Source: Catenulispora sp. EB89
GTDB taxonomy: Bacteria > Actinomycetota > Actinomycetes > Streptomycetales > Catenulisporaceae
Reading direction: 5' to 3'
Assembly (NCBI RefSeq): GCF_041261445.1
Contig: NZ_JBGCCU010000009.1
Span: 310,001-374,000 of the forward strand
Length of the DNA stretch: 64,000 nucleotides
In this document: positions 8,906-15,973 of the stretch, piece by piece
Position numbering within the stretch: the first letter of the stretch is position 1
Layout of the letters: the number at the start of each line of letters is the position of its first letter
Position numbers and translations under genes: made by a program
The notes under the pieces: model-generated
What the model was told of the DNA's origin: nothing
Database searches by the model: none
Seen by the model: the letters and a program-made list of their open reading frames with translations, nothing else

Positions 8906-11076
8906 ATCCCGGGAAGGAACTGGACGAGGCCGAGATCGATCAGTTTGATCGCCAGGAACGGAGCCACCAGGCCGCCGAGGCCGTAGACCCACAGGTTCCG
9001 GGACAGCAGGGCCGAAGGGGACGAGGGCCGGTAGCGCACGCCGCGCAGCGCGAGCGGGATCAGTGCCACGATGATCAGGGCATTGAACACGACGGCTGAC
9101 ATGATCGCCGACAGCGGCGAGTGCAGCCCCATGATGTTCAGGGCCTTGAGACCCGGATACACGCCGCCGAACATGGCCGGCAGGATCGCGAAGTACTTCG
9201 CGACGTCGTTGGCGATGGAGAAAGCCGTCAACGCTCCCCGCGTGATCAGCAGTTGCTTGCCGATCTCCACGATCTCGATGATCTTCGTGGGGTCGGAGTC
9301 CAGGTCCACCATGTTCCCGGCCTCTTTGGCCGCGGAAGTGCCGGTGTTCATGGCCACGCCGACGTCGGCCTGCGCGAGCGCCGGGGCGTCGTTGGTGCCG
9401 TCGCCGGTCATCGCCACCAGCTTGCCGCCGGCCTGCTCGGCCTTGATCAGCGCGAGCTTGTCCTCGGGCGTGGCCTCGGCCAGGAAGTCGTCGACCCCGG
9501 CTTCGGCGGCGATGGCCTTGGCGGTCACCGGGTTGTCCCCGGTGATCATGACCGTCCTGATGCCCATCTTGCGCAGCTCGGCGAACCTGGCGGCCAGGCC
9601 CGGTTTCACCACGTCCTTGAGCTCGATGACGCCGAGGACGCGCGCCGTGCCGTCCGCCGCCTCGGCCACCGCCAGCGGGGTGGATCCGTTGGCCGCGACC
9701 GCGTCGACGACCTCCTCCAGGTTCCTCGGAACCTCGCCGCCGCTCTCGCGGACCCAGGCCGCGATCGAGCGGGCCGCTCCCTTGCGCAGTCTGCGCTGCG
9801 TCGGGTGGTCGAGATCGACCCCTGACATCCGGGTCGTCGCGGTGAACGGGACCAGGACGCCGCCGCCGCGATCGGACCCGGTTCCCGCCAGGCCGTGATG
9901 TTCGCGGGCGAATTCCACGATGGAGCGGCCTTCGGGCGTCTCGTCGGCCAGCGACGCCAACAGCGCGGCCGCGGCGAGTTCGTGCTCTGCGGTGTCGCCC
10001 AGGGGGTGCAACGCCGAGGCGCGGCGGTTGCCGAAGGTGATCGTGCCGGTCTTGTCCAGGAGCAGCGTGTGCACGTCGCCGGCGGCCTCGACCGCGCGCC
10101 CGGACATCGCGAGCACGTTGCGCTGCACCATGCGGTCCATGCCGGCGATGCCGATCGCGGACAGCAGCGCACCGATCGTCGTCGGGATCAGGCAGACCAA
10201 CAGACCGACCAGCACGACGCCGGTCACGCCGTTCGCGGTGAGCGCGGCAGAGTTCGGGGTGGAGCCGACGGCGTGCTTGGAGAAGATCGCCAGCGGCTGC
10301 AGAGTGATGACGGCGACCAGGAAGACGAAGGTCAGCGCGACCAGCAGCAGGTTCAGCGCCAGCTCGTTCGGGGTCTTCTGCCGTTTGGCGCCCTCGACCA
10401 GGGCGATCATGCGGTCCAGGAAGCTGTGGCCGGGGTCGGAGGTGATCCGCACGACGATCCGGTCGGACAGGACCCTGGTCCCGCCGGTGACCGCCGAGCG
10501 GTCGCCGCCGGACTCCCGGATCACCGGGGCCGACTCGCCGGTGATCGCCGACTCGTCGACCGAGGCCACGCCCTCGACGACGTCACCGTCGCCGGGGATC
10601 ACGTGCCCGACGTCGCAGACCACGTAGTCGCCGCGCCGCAGTCGTTCGGCGGAGATCTCCTCGGCGACCGCGACCGCGTCGGCGCCGGGCTTCCAGCCCG
10701 CGTCCAGCCGGTGTGCGGTGGTCTGGGTGCGAGTACGGCGCAGGCTGTCGGCCTGGGCCCGGCCGCGGCTCTCGGCCACCGCCTCGGCCAGGTTGGCGAA
10801 CAGCACGGTCAGCCACAGCCACCCGGTGATCAGCACGGCGAACCACGACGGGTGCCAGACGGCCAAACCCGTGGTCAGCGCCGCACCGACTTCGGTGACG
10901 AACATGACGGGGTTGCGGAACTGGACCCTCGGATCCAGCTTGCGCAACGCCTCGGGAAGCGCGGTGACGAGCTGTTCGGGACGCAGCGTCCCGGCTCCCA
11001 CCCGGTGCGGCCGCCCGGTATCAGGGGGCGCGACCACAGCCGTGACCCCGGGCTTGTCAGTGGTCTGGAGGGTCAT
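8902..11076 (-). CDS. kdpB: Potassium-transporting ATPase ATP-binding subunit KdpB
   Basis: P-type ATPase catalytic subunit of the Kdp potassium pump, 724 residues. The phosphorylation motif [11 protein letters not shown], the actuator-domain TGES (ITGESAPV), [14 protein letters not shown] and the hinge [21 protein letters not shown] are all intact. The transmembrane helices expected of the family are present. ATG 11076 overlaps the kdpF stop by one base (TGATG). It is followed by kdpC, not preceded by kdpA as in most genomes. Confidence 0.98.
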   Translation of the reverse strand: MTLQTTDKPGVTAVVAPPDTGRPHRVGAGTLRPEQLVTALPEALRKLDPRVQFRNPVMFVTEVGAALTTGLAVWHPSWFAVLITGWLWLTVLFANLAEAVAESRGRAQADSLRRTRTQTTAHRLDAGWKPGADAVAVAEEISAERLRRGDYVVCDVGHVIPGDGDVVEGVASVDESAITGESAPVIRESGGDRSAVTGGTRVLSDRIVVRITSDPGHSFLDRMIALVEGAKRQKTPNELALNLLLVALTFVFLVAVITLQPLAIFSKHAVGSTPNSAALTANGVTGVVLVGLLVCLIPTTIGALLSAIGIAGMDRMVQRNVLAMSGRAVEAAGDVHTLLLDKTGTITFGNRRASALHPLGDTAEHELAAAALLASLADETPEGRSIVEFAREHHGLAGTGSDRGGGVLVPFTATTRMSGVDLDHPTQRRLRKGAARSIAAWVRESGGEVPRNLEEVVDAVAANGSTPLAVAEAADGTARVLGVIELKDVVKPGLAARFAELRKMGIRTVMITGDNPVTAKAIAAEAGVDDFLAEATPEDKLALIKAEQAGGKLVAMTGDGTNDAPALAQADVGVAMNTGTSAAKEAGNMVDLDSDPTKIIEIVEIGKQLLITRGALTAFSIANDVAKYFAILPAMFGGVYPGLKALNIMGLHSPLSAIMSAVVFNALIIVALIPLALRGVRYRPSSPSALLSRNLWVYGLGGLVAPFLAIKLIDLGLVQFLPGM

Positions 11077-11165
11077 CAGAACTTCCCCGGATATCGGACC
11101 GCCAGGACGAGATAGGCGATCAGGCCGACTCCGACGATCAGCCCCACGACATTGCCGGCGCTCAC
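11076..11165 (-). CDS. kdpF: KdpF small membrane subunit
   Basis: A 29-residue single-span peptide, [20 protein letters not shown] then LAVRYPGKF, starting with GTG at 11165. The pattern of a short Gly/Val/Ile helix ending in (F/Y)LxxALxxPEKF-like residues is the KdpF signature, which stabilises the Kdp complex. Its stop overlaps the kdpB start. Start choice: no other in-frame start leaves a KdpF-sized product. Confidence 0.9.
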   Translation of the reverse strand: MSAGNVVGLIVGVGLIAYLVLAVRYPGKF

Positions 11166-11357
11166 CGCACGGCCCGCCGGAACATGTGTCCGCTCATGCG
11201 CACAGCACAGCACCGCACGGGGGTTTACACGGGTGTCCCCAACACGATCCAAGCGCGCGCGGGGCAATCGCCAACAGGTCACAAACGCGTATCGACAGCG
11301 CTCTGACCTGCATCGTGATTGCCTTCACAAGGATGCTTGCAAGTCGTGCGCATCCTG

Positions 11358-11495
11358 TCATCGCCGCCGGCGCGCCAGCACCAGGGCGACGGCGACGCCG
11401 GCAAACAGCCCGAAAAAGATGATCACGCCGGTCGTAGAGGCGCCGCGGCCGTAGTGCGGCAGGGCGGAGGCGGTCACGAAGGCTGCGGCGAGCAT
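11358..11495 (-). CDS. 45-residue single-span membrane peptide upstream of kdpF
   Basis: A short gene supported by an excellent ribosome site (GGAGGAGGG, 5 bases before ATG 11495). The product starts MLAAAFVTASALPHYGRG, continues with a hydrophobic span of about 18 residues (TGVIIFFGLFAGVAVALVLA) and ends in RRRR. It lies about 190 bp ahead of kdpF on the same strand, so it is probably first in the kdp transcript. No named family was recognised. It may be a Kdp-associated or osmotic-stress membrane peptide, inferred from position only. Confidence 0.65.
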   Translation of the reverse strand: MLAAAFVTASALPHYGRGASTTGVIIFFGLFAGVAVALVLARRRR

Positions 11496-11497
11496 GT

Positions 11498-11650
11498 GTC
11501 CCTCCTCCGGCTGGGTTTCAGATCCCGCACAGGGATCTCTACCGCTGCTTCAGCGTAGAGCGCACCACTCATGCATCGGCTCGTTTCAGCCCGGTATCGG
11601 GCAAATGCTCGCGAAGCGCAAACGCCGACCTCGCTCCGGAGCGATCACCG
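11498..11650 (-). ncRNA. Candidate structured 5' leader of the kdp transcript
   Basis: Read on the minus strand, the 150 bases before the 45-residue peptide contain four successive hairpins: TCGCTCC/GGAGCGA (about 11632-11645), a CCCGATACCGGG stem (about 11590-11601), CTACGCTG..CAGCGGTAG (about 11539-11558) and AGATCCC/GGGATCT (about 11520-11538). The last is just upstream of the ribosome site. The dense order suggests a regulatory leader, but part could be the terminator of the upstream nos operon. No known riboswitch class was matched by eye. Confidence 0.35.
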
Positions 11651-11713
11651 GTGAGCGTGTCGTATGCCGGCCGCTTGTGTTCCCCGCGTCCGCCCTCGAC
11701 GTCGGCCGCGTAC

Positions 11714-11998
11714 TCAGCGCTGGCTGCGCGAAACGGGACCCGGTCGAGGTCGAGTCGGTGCGCTTCGGCTCCCGACCCGGCTGTGCAGCAGGCTGACCAG
11801 GGACACCACGCACCAGACGCCTTCGAGCATCGTGAATCCCCACTGGCGCTGCGCGACCGCGATCTCGCACAGCACCCCGGACCCCACGGCGTTGAGCACC
11901 AGATAGCCGAGGGACTTCTGGTCGACCTTTCCCAGCTGGCTCAAGGTGAACGCCACCAGGATGCACAGCGCGGCGCCGATCTGTATCAGCTCTCCCAC
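11714..11998 (-). CDS. CBU_0592-like small membrane protein
   Basis: A 94-residue protein with three hydrophobic segments, beginning GELIQIGAALCILVAFTLSQ and continuing KSLGYLVLNAVGSGVL and TMLEGVWCVVSLVSLL. This matches the small membrane family with a CBU_0592-type domain, whose function is unknown. The C-terminal 25 residues are Arg/Pro/Ser-rich and probably cytoplasmic. The GTG start at 11998 lies inside the last codons of the nitric oxide synthase gene (13-bp overlap), so the two are translationally coupled. Confidence 0.72.
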   Translation of the reverse strand: MGELIQIGAALCILVAFTLSQLGKVDQKSLGYLVLNAVGSGVLCEIAVAQRQWGFTMLEGVWCVVSLVSLLHSRVGSRSAPTRPRPGPVSRSQR

Positions 11999-13152
11999 GA
12001 GGCGTCCCCTACCGAAGGCGCTGCCTGCGGGAAGAAGTTCGGGCACACCAGCGTCGGCTCGTAGCGGCGTTCCCAAACCGGAGTGGCGGATCCGCCGATC
12101 GGCGGGACGATGAGCTCCCAATGCGCCGCGGTGTCGCGGCCGGCGGCGTGCTCGCGCTGCTCGTGCCGGACGAACTGCCGGGTCGCGAAGTGGTGATCGA
12201 TGACTGACACGCCGGCCTGCTCGAAGGAGTGGATGACGGCGGCGGTCAGCTCGACCAGGGCGCGGTCCTTCCACAGCGTGCGGTCTGTCCTGGTGTCCAG
12301 GCCCATCCCCCGGGCCACTTCCGGCAGCATGTCGTAGCGACCGGTGTCGGAGAGGTTGCGTGCGCCGATCTCGGCGGCGGTGTACCAGGCGCTGAACGGC
12401 GCCGCGGTGTAGTCGACGCCGCCGATGCGCAGGCACTGGTCGCTGATGCTGGGGAAGGCGTGCCAGCGCAGGCCCAGGTCGGCGAACCAGTCCAGGACGG
12501 GGTGGGTCAGAGGTATCTCGTGGACGACGTCGGCCGGCAGGTCGAACAGCCTCGGGGGCTCGCCGGGCATCTGGACGACGATCGGCAGGATGTCGAAGCG
12601 CCCCGGCTTGCCGGGTTCCCAGCCCATCGCGGTGAGGCGCTCGGTGAGGTCGGCGGTCTCCGGATCGCCGAGCACCGAGCCGTCGGCCTGCCGGTACCCG
12701 GCGTAGCGGATCAGCTGGGAGTTCCAGATCCGGATGCCCTCGCGGCCGGGTTCGCGGGGCGCGAAGACGGTCATCAGCAGGCGCACCCGGCCGCCGTCGA
12801 AGGCTTCGCGCAGCTGCTGGACCAGCGCGGCGAAGACCTCCTCGGCGGTGGTCAGATGCCGCATGTCGCAGATCGCCAGCGCCTTCCAGTAGAACTTGCC
12901 GATGCAGCGCGGGGTGTTGCGCCAGGCGATGCGGGCTCCCCAGCGCAGCTCCTCGACCGTGTGCGAGTAGGTGCCGGTGGCCTGGATCTCGGCCCGAACC
13001 TCGTCGACGCGATCAGGGGAGAGGCCGATGCCCTCGTCGCGCAGTTGCCGCAGGAAGTCCTCGGCCTCCCCGGTGATGTCGGGCATGGAACCGCGCTCGG
13101 GCTCGTGGCCGGCGACGGGGCAGGACGGCGAAAGAACGTTGCCAGCACTCAC
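11986..13152 (-). CDS. nos: Nitric oxide synthase oxygenase
   Basis: Bacterial NOS oxygenase, which makes nitric oxide from arginine through N-hydroxyarginine using heme and a pterin, with electrons from a separate reductase. The 388 residues contain the heme-thiolate motif WRNTPRCIGKFYW (Cys at about 83), the substrate-pocket segment FSAWYTAAEIGARNLSD and the C-terminal pterin-side WELIVPPIGGSATPVW. There is no attached reductase domain, as usual for bacteria, and no dedicated reductase gene nearby. The GTG at 13152 with AAGGCAAGG upstream was preferred; ATG 13085 is an alternative. In plant-pathogenic Streptomyces this enzyme serves thaxtomin nitration, but no nitrating P450 is present here. 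Confidence 0.95.
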   Translation of the reverse strand: MSAGNVLSPSCPVAGHEPERGSMPDITGEAEDFLRQLRDEGIGLSPDRVDEVRAEIQATGTYSHTVEELRWGARIAWRNTPRCIGKFYWKALAICDMRHLTTAEEVFAALVQQLREAFDGGRVRLLMTVFAPREPGREGIRIWNSQLIRYAGYRQADGSVLGDPETADLTERLTAMGWEPGKPGRFDILPIVVQMPGEPPRLFDLPADVVHEIPLTHPVLDWFADLGLRWHAFPSISDQCLRIGGVDYTAAPFSAWYTAAEIGARNLSDTGRYDMLPEVARGMGLDTRTDRTLWKDRALVELTAAVIHSFEQAGVSVIDHHFATRQFVRHEQREHAAGRDTAAHWELIVPPIGGSATPVWERRYEPTLVCPNFFPQAAPSVGDASWES

Positions 13153-13261
13153 GTCAACCTTGCCTTCTCACGATGAGAACATTCAGTAACCCGGAAGTTA
13201 CAAGGGGTTCCACGCTCGTGGGAAGATCGCTCATGGCGATCGCATAGGTCGCATATGACAA

Positions 13262-14368
13262 TCAAAACCCGCCGACGGTGACCACGTCCGTCGTGTAGCC
13301 CTCGACGATCTCCGGAATCGGGTCCAGCCCCAGACCCGGCCCCTCCGGAACCGCGATCCGGCCTTCGTCCATGGTGATCGGCGCCGTGACGTCGGTGCTG
13401 AAGTAGCGCTCGGACGGCACGATGTCCGCGGGCAGCGTGAAGCCCGGCAGCGCCGCGAGCGCCACGTTGGCCGCCTGGCCCAGCCCGGTCTCCAGCATCC
13501 CGCCGCACCAGACCGGCACGCTGTTCGCGGCGCAGACGTCGTGGATGCGCCGCGCCTCCAGGTAGCCGCCGACCCGGCCGGCCTTGATGTTGACGATCGC
13601 GCACGCCCCCAGGCCGATGGCGTCGGCGGCGCTGCGCGCGGAGGTGATGGACTCGTCCAGGCAGATCGGGGTGCGCAGCATGCGGGCCAGCGCGGCGTGG
13701 TCGCGCAGGCCCTCGGCGGCCAGCGGCTGCTCGAGCATCACCAGGTCGAAGGCGTCGAGGGCGGCCAGGTGGCGGGCGTCGCCGAGGGTGTAGGCGGCAT
13801 TGGCGTCGGCTTGGAGCGCAATGTCCGGGAAGCGCTCGCGGACCGCCCGGACCGGCGCGAGGTCCCAGCCCGGCTCGATCTTCAGCTTGACCCGGCGGTA
13901 GCCCTGGTCCACGTAGCCCGAGACCTCGGCGACGAGGAGATCGAGCGTGTCCGCGATGCCCACCGACACCCCGCAGTCCACGACGTCGCGCATCCCGCCG
14001 AGGTGGTCGGCGTACGAGGTCCCCCGCGCCCGGAGCCACGCGTCCGTGACCGCCATCTCGACCGTCGCCTTGGCCATCGGATGGCCGGGAAACGCCGCCA
14101 TCGCCGCGGCCACCCGCGCCGGGGTGAGATCGTCGAGCGCCGCCACCGCCGGCAGCAGAAAGCGCCGGATCATCTCCGCGGCACCGTCCAGGTACTCCTC
14201 CGAGTAGCCGGGCTCGGGCATGGCAACGCACTCGCCCCAGCCGGAGCCCTCGGACGTGTCGGCGCGCAACAGCAGGATGTCACGGTTCAGCTCAAGTCCC
14301 AGCGAGGTCCGGAACGGCGTGCGTAACGGGATGTCGATCCGACGGATTTCGACGCGCTCGAGCTTCAT
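13262..14368 (-). CDS. menC: N-acylamino acid racemase / o-succinylbenzoate synthase (enolase superfamily)
   Basis: A TIM-barrel enolase-superfamily enzyme of 368 residues. The catalytic KxK (RVKLKIEPGWD), the metal ligands in QADANAAYTLGD, LEQPL and CLDESI, and the second base region NIKAGRVGGYLEARR all match the OSBS/N-acylamino acid racemase family typified by the Amycolatopsis enzyme. The sequence follows that family closely along its whole length. Such enzymes often do both reactions. No other menaquinone gene lies nearby, so racemase or catabolic use is as likely as menaquinone synthesis. ATG 14368 opens the conserved MKLERVEIRRIDIPL. Confidence 0.88.
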   Translation of the reverse strand: MKLERVEIRRIDIPLRTPFRTSLGLELNRDILLLRADTSEGSGWGECVAMPEPGYSEEYLDGAAEMIRRFLLPAVAALDDLTPARVAAAMAAFPGHPMAKATVEMAVTDAWLRARGTSYADHLGGMRDVVDCGVSVGIADTLDLLVAEVSGYVDQGYRRVKLKIEPGWDLAPVRAVRERFPDIALQADANAAYTLGDARHLAALDAFDLVMLEQPLAAEGLRDHAALARMLRTPICLDESITSARSAADAIGLGACAIVNIKAGRVGGYLEARRIHDVCAANSVPVWCGGMLETGLGQAANVALAALPGFTLPADIVPSERYFSTDVTAPITMDEGRIAVPEGPGLGLDPIPEIVEGYTTDVVTVGGF

Positions 14369-14628
14369 GGCGATATTCTGCCGCGAACCAGCACCGCGGC
14401 CGGCTCCACGTCACCCCCGGCGAGCCCACCAGGGCAATGCCTCGGTCGCGAGCGGACCGGGCACCGTCCGGGCCGGAAACTCTCGATCCCAGGGCTCGAT
14501 CAGCCGCGTCAGCGAACGCGCAGCCGGTCCGCTGAGCACGACGCCGGGCTACGGCCGGGCGGCGGCGCGCCCTGCCAGCGGCGGGATCCCCCCACGTGTC
14601 TTCACAGCTGTGATCGCTCCCCGACGCC
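14369..14628. other. Interval without recognisable gene
   Basis: About 260 bp, very GC-rich. Nothing coding or structured is convincing on either strand beyond the presumed promoter of the enolase gene at its left end. Confidence 0.4.
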
Positions 14629-14925
14629 TCAGCCGTGAACCGTCAGGCGGCCGGCCGACGTCATCATCATCGGGCTCCGGTACTCCATGGCGACGGACTG
14701 ACCGTCGACGACGTCGACCTTCGCCCACGCTTCGCAGCAGCGCTCCTTGGTGATGTACTTGAAGTAGACCTTCACCTCATGCCGCCCGGGCGCGACCGAA
14801 ATGGTGCGCTCTCCCCAGGAACCCGTTTGCGGCGTGCCGTCGATTTCGATGGTGAGCTTGGTCAGGTAGAGCAGCCACGCCATCGGGCTGTGTCGTCCAT
14901 TGACTCGGATCGTGCCTGGTTTCAT
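14629..14925 (-). CDS. Small hypothetical beta-sandwich protein
   Basis: A 98-residue protein with no signal peptide. Alternating strands (TKLTIEIDGTP, GERTISVAPGRHEVKVYF, AKVDVVDGQSVAMEYR) suggest a small beta-sandwich, similar in style to PEGA or DUF-type domains with the sequence APGRHEVKVYF. A Cys pair (ERCCEAW) is in the middle, and a Met-rich MMM occurs near the end. ATG 14925 is supported by GGAAAGAAG upstream. It is monocistronic and its function is unknown. Confidence 0.55.
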   Translation of the reverse strand: MKPGTIRVNGRHSPMAWLLYLTKLTIEIDGTPQTGSWGERTISVAPGRHEVKVYFKYITKERCCEAWAKVDVVDGQSVAMEYRSPMMMTSAGRLTVHG

Positions 14926-15063
14926 GGGAACTTCTTTCCGTGACGCGGGATCGTCGTGGGTGTTGAGACGTCCCACGAGTTTCGCGTCCCCGCAGGTCTC
15001 CCTACATCGGCGAAACCACGTAGCCGGCCACGCAATCGGGACTCGCCGCGCGCTGCCGCCGGG

Positions 15064-15441
15064 TCAGCCGGCTGCTCCGGCGGGTTCCGTGACGAGGAGC
15101 CCGGCCAGCGCGGACATCTTCTCGCGCACGGCGGTGTAGTAGACCCAGGTTCCGCGGCGTTCGCCTTCGATGAGGCCGGCCTCGCGAAGCACTTTGAGGT
15201 GGTGGCTGATGGTGGGGCCGGAGACGTCGAAGCCGACGTTCAGGTCGCACACGCAGGTCTCGCCTTCGGGGGCGGAGGCGATCTGGGAGAGCAGTTGCAG
15301 GCGGATCGGGTCGCCGAGTGCCTTGAAGGCCGGGGCCAGGGCGATCGCGTCGGCGGTGGAGATGGAGTGCTCGGCAAGGGGCTCGCAGCACGGGGCGGAG
15401 GTGTCGGCCTCCAGCAGCGGCAGCTCCTTCTGTTTCGACAT
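15064..15441 (-). CDS. arsR: ArsR-family metal(loid)-responsive repressor
   Basis: A winged-helix repressor of 125 residues. The recognition region SGPTISHHLKVLREAGLIEGERRGTWVYY is standard ArsR. Metalloid thiol ligands are likely CVCDLN in helix 3 (the As/Sb CxC site) and possibly the N-terminal PCCEP pair. The ATG at 15441 is the first sensible start; the frame stays open upstream on the antisense side of the flavoprotein fusion, but that is a shadow. It is divergent from the small-peptide/Cys-rich/fusion operon, which it probably controls together with itself. Confidence 0.93.
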   Translation of the reverse strand: MSKQKELPLLEADTSAPCCEPLAEHSISTADAIALAPAFKALGDPIRLQLLSQIASAPEGETCVCDLNVGFDVSGPTISHHLKVLREAGLIEGERRGTWVYYTAVREKMSALAGLLVTEPAGAAG

Positions 15442-15450
15442 GTCTCTAGA

Positions 15451-15464
15451 TTGACAGATCTCAA
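15451..15464. promoter_or_regulatory. Candidate ArsR operator / promoter
   Basis: TTGACAGATCTCAA lies 10 bp from the arsR start: a short dyad TTGA-N6-TCAA in which TTGACA could also be the -35 of the divergent plus-strand operon. Further right, CTTCGA is repeated at about 15487-15503. No footprint-level certainty is possible. Confidence 0.45.
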
Positions 15465-15517
15465 AACAGGGGGCAAGCTGAGGCTGCTTCGAAAAACTTC
15501 GAGATAAGGGGAACCCC

Positions 15518-15670
15518 ATGTTCCGCCGTTCCGGCACCACCAGCAAGCAGGCCCGTGACCTGGGCGTGAAGTTCTGCGACGGCTCCGGCATCTCCACCAG
15601 CGTCGAGCGCTCGGCTCGTCGGCTGGAGGCGGCCCGCACTGCGGCCGTGCTGAGCCTGCCGCGCGTCTGA
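15518..15670 (+). CDS. 50-residue basic peptide, first gene of the arsenic operon
   Basis: A short reading frame with a good ribosome site (AAGGGGA, 6 bases before ATG 15518). The product is basic and helical, with a single Cys (VKFCDGSG) and a likely amphipathic helix from SVERSARRLEAARTAAVL. It has the codon bias of neighbouring genes and lies between the ArsR operator and the Cys-rich gene in the same direction. No family is recognised. A role in metalloid handling is inferred from position only. Confidence 0.6.
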   Translation: MFRRSGTTSKQARDLGVKFCDGSGISTSVERSARRLEAARTAAVLSLPRV

Positions 15671-15730
15671 ACCGCCGATCGTTCATCGCACCACCACCTG
15701 CGTGCCACCACCTGCGTGAGGAGTAGGGAC

Positions 15731-15973
15731 ATGAGCGAGCAGACCGTGACGGGCCCCGTCGGCGGGTTCCAAGGCGATCTGGCGGAGGCCTTCAATCCGG
15801 CGGCCGGCACCGGCTGTTGTGGCAGCCCGGCCGCGAATACCGGGCCCGGCGCGCCGACGGAGACCGGCGGACCGTGCTGCGGCACCATGGCCGAGGCGAC
15901 AGCCGAGGAAGCCTGCTGCGGCACCGCTGCCAAGGCCGATGCGGTGGCCACCGGCGCCTGCGGTTGCGGCTGA
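15731..15973 (+). CDS. Cys-pair-rich small protein of the arsenic operon
   Basis: An 80-residue protein of mostly Ala/Gly/Thr/Pro with regularly spaced cysteine pairs: TGCCGS, GPCCGT, EACCGT and a terminal GACGCG. That gives eight Cys and no aromatic core after GFQGDLAEAF. The pattern suggests a flexible thiolate metal(loid) binder, comparable with the Cys-pair tails found on actinobacterial arsenite methyltransferases. ATG 15731 follows GAGGAGTAGGGAC. Its stop overlaps the ATG of the fusion gene (TGATG), so both are made together. Arsenic binding is inferred from context and composition. Confidence 0.72.
   Translation: MSEQTVTGPVGGFQGDLAEAFNPAAGTGCCGSPAANTGPGAPTETGGPCCGTMAEATAEEACCGTAAKADAVATGACGCG

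Noticed and set aside
11498-11650. Assigning the kdp leader to the c-di-AMP (ydaO) riboswitch
   Set aside because: The stems are clear but the conserved core sequences of that class could not be found; kept only as a candidate structured leader.
11986-13152. Thaxtomin-type nitration cluster around nos
   Set aside because: No nitrating cytochrome P450 or peptide synthetase lies nearby; neighbours are kdp and an enolase-family racemase.
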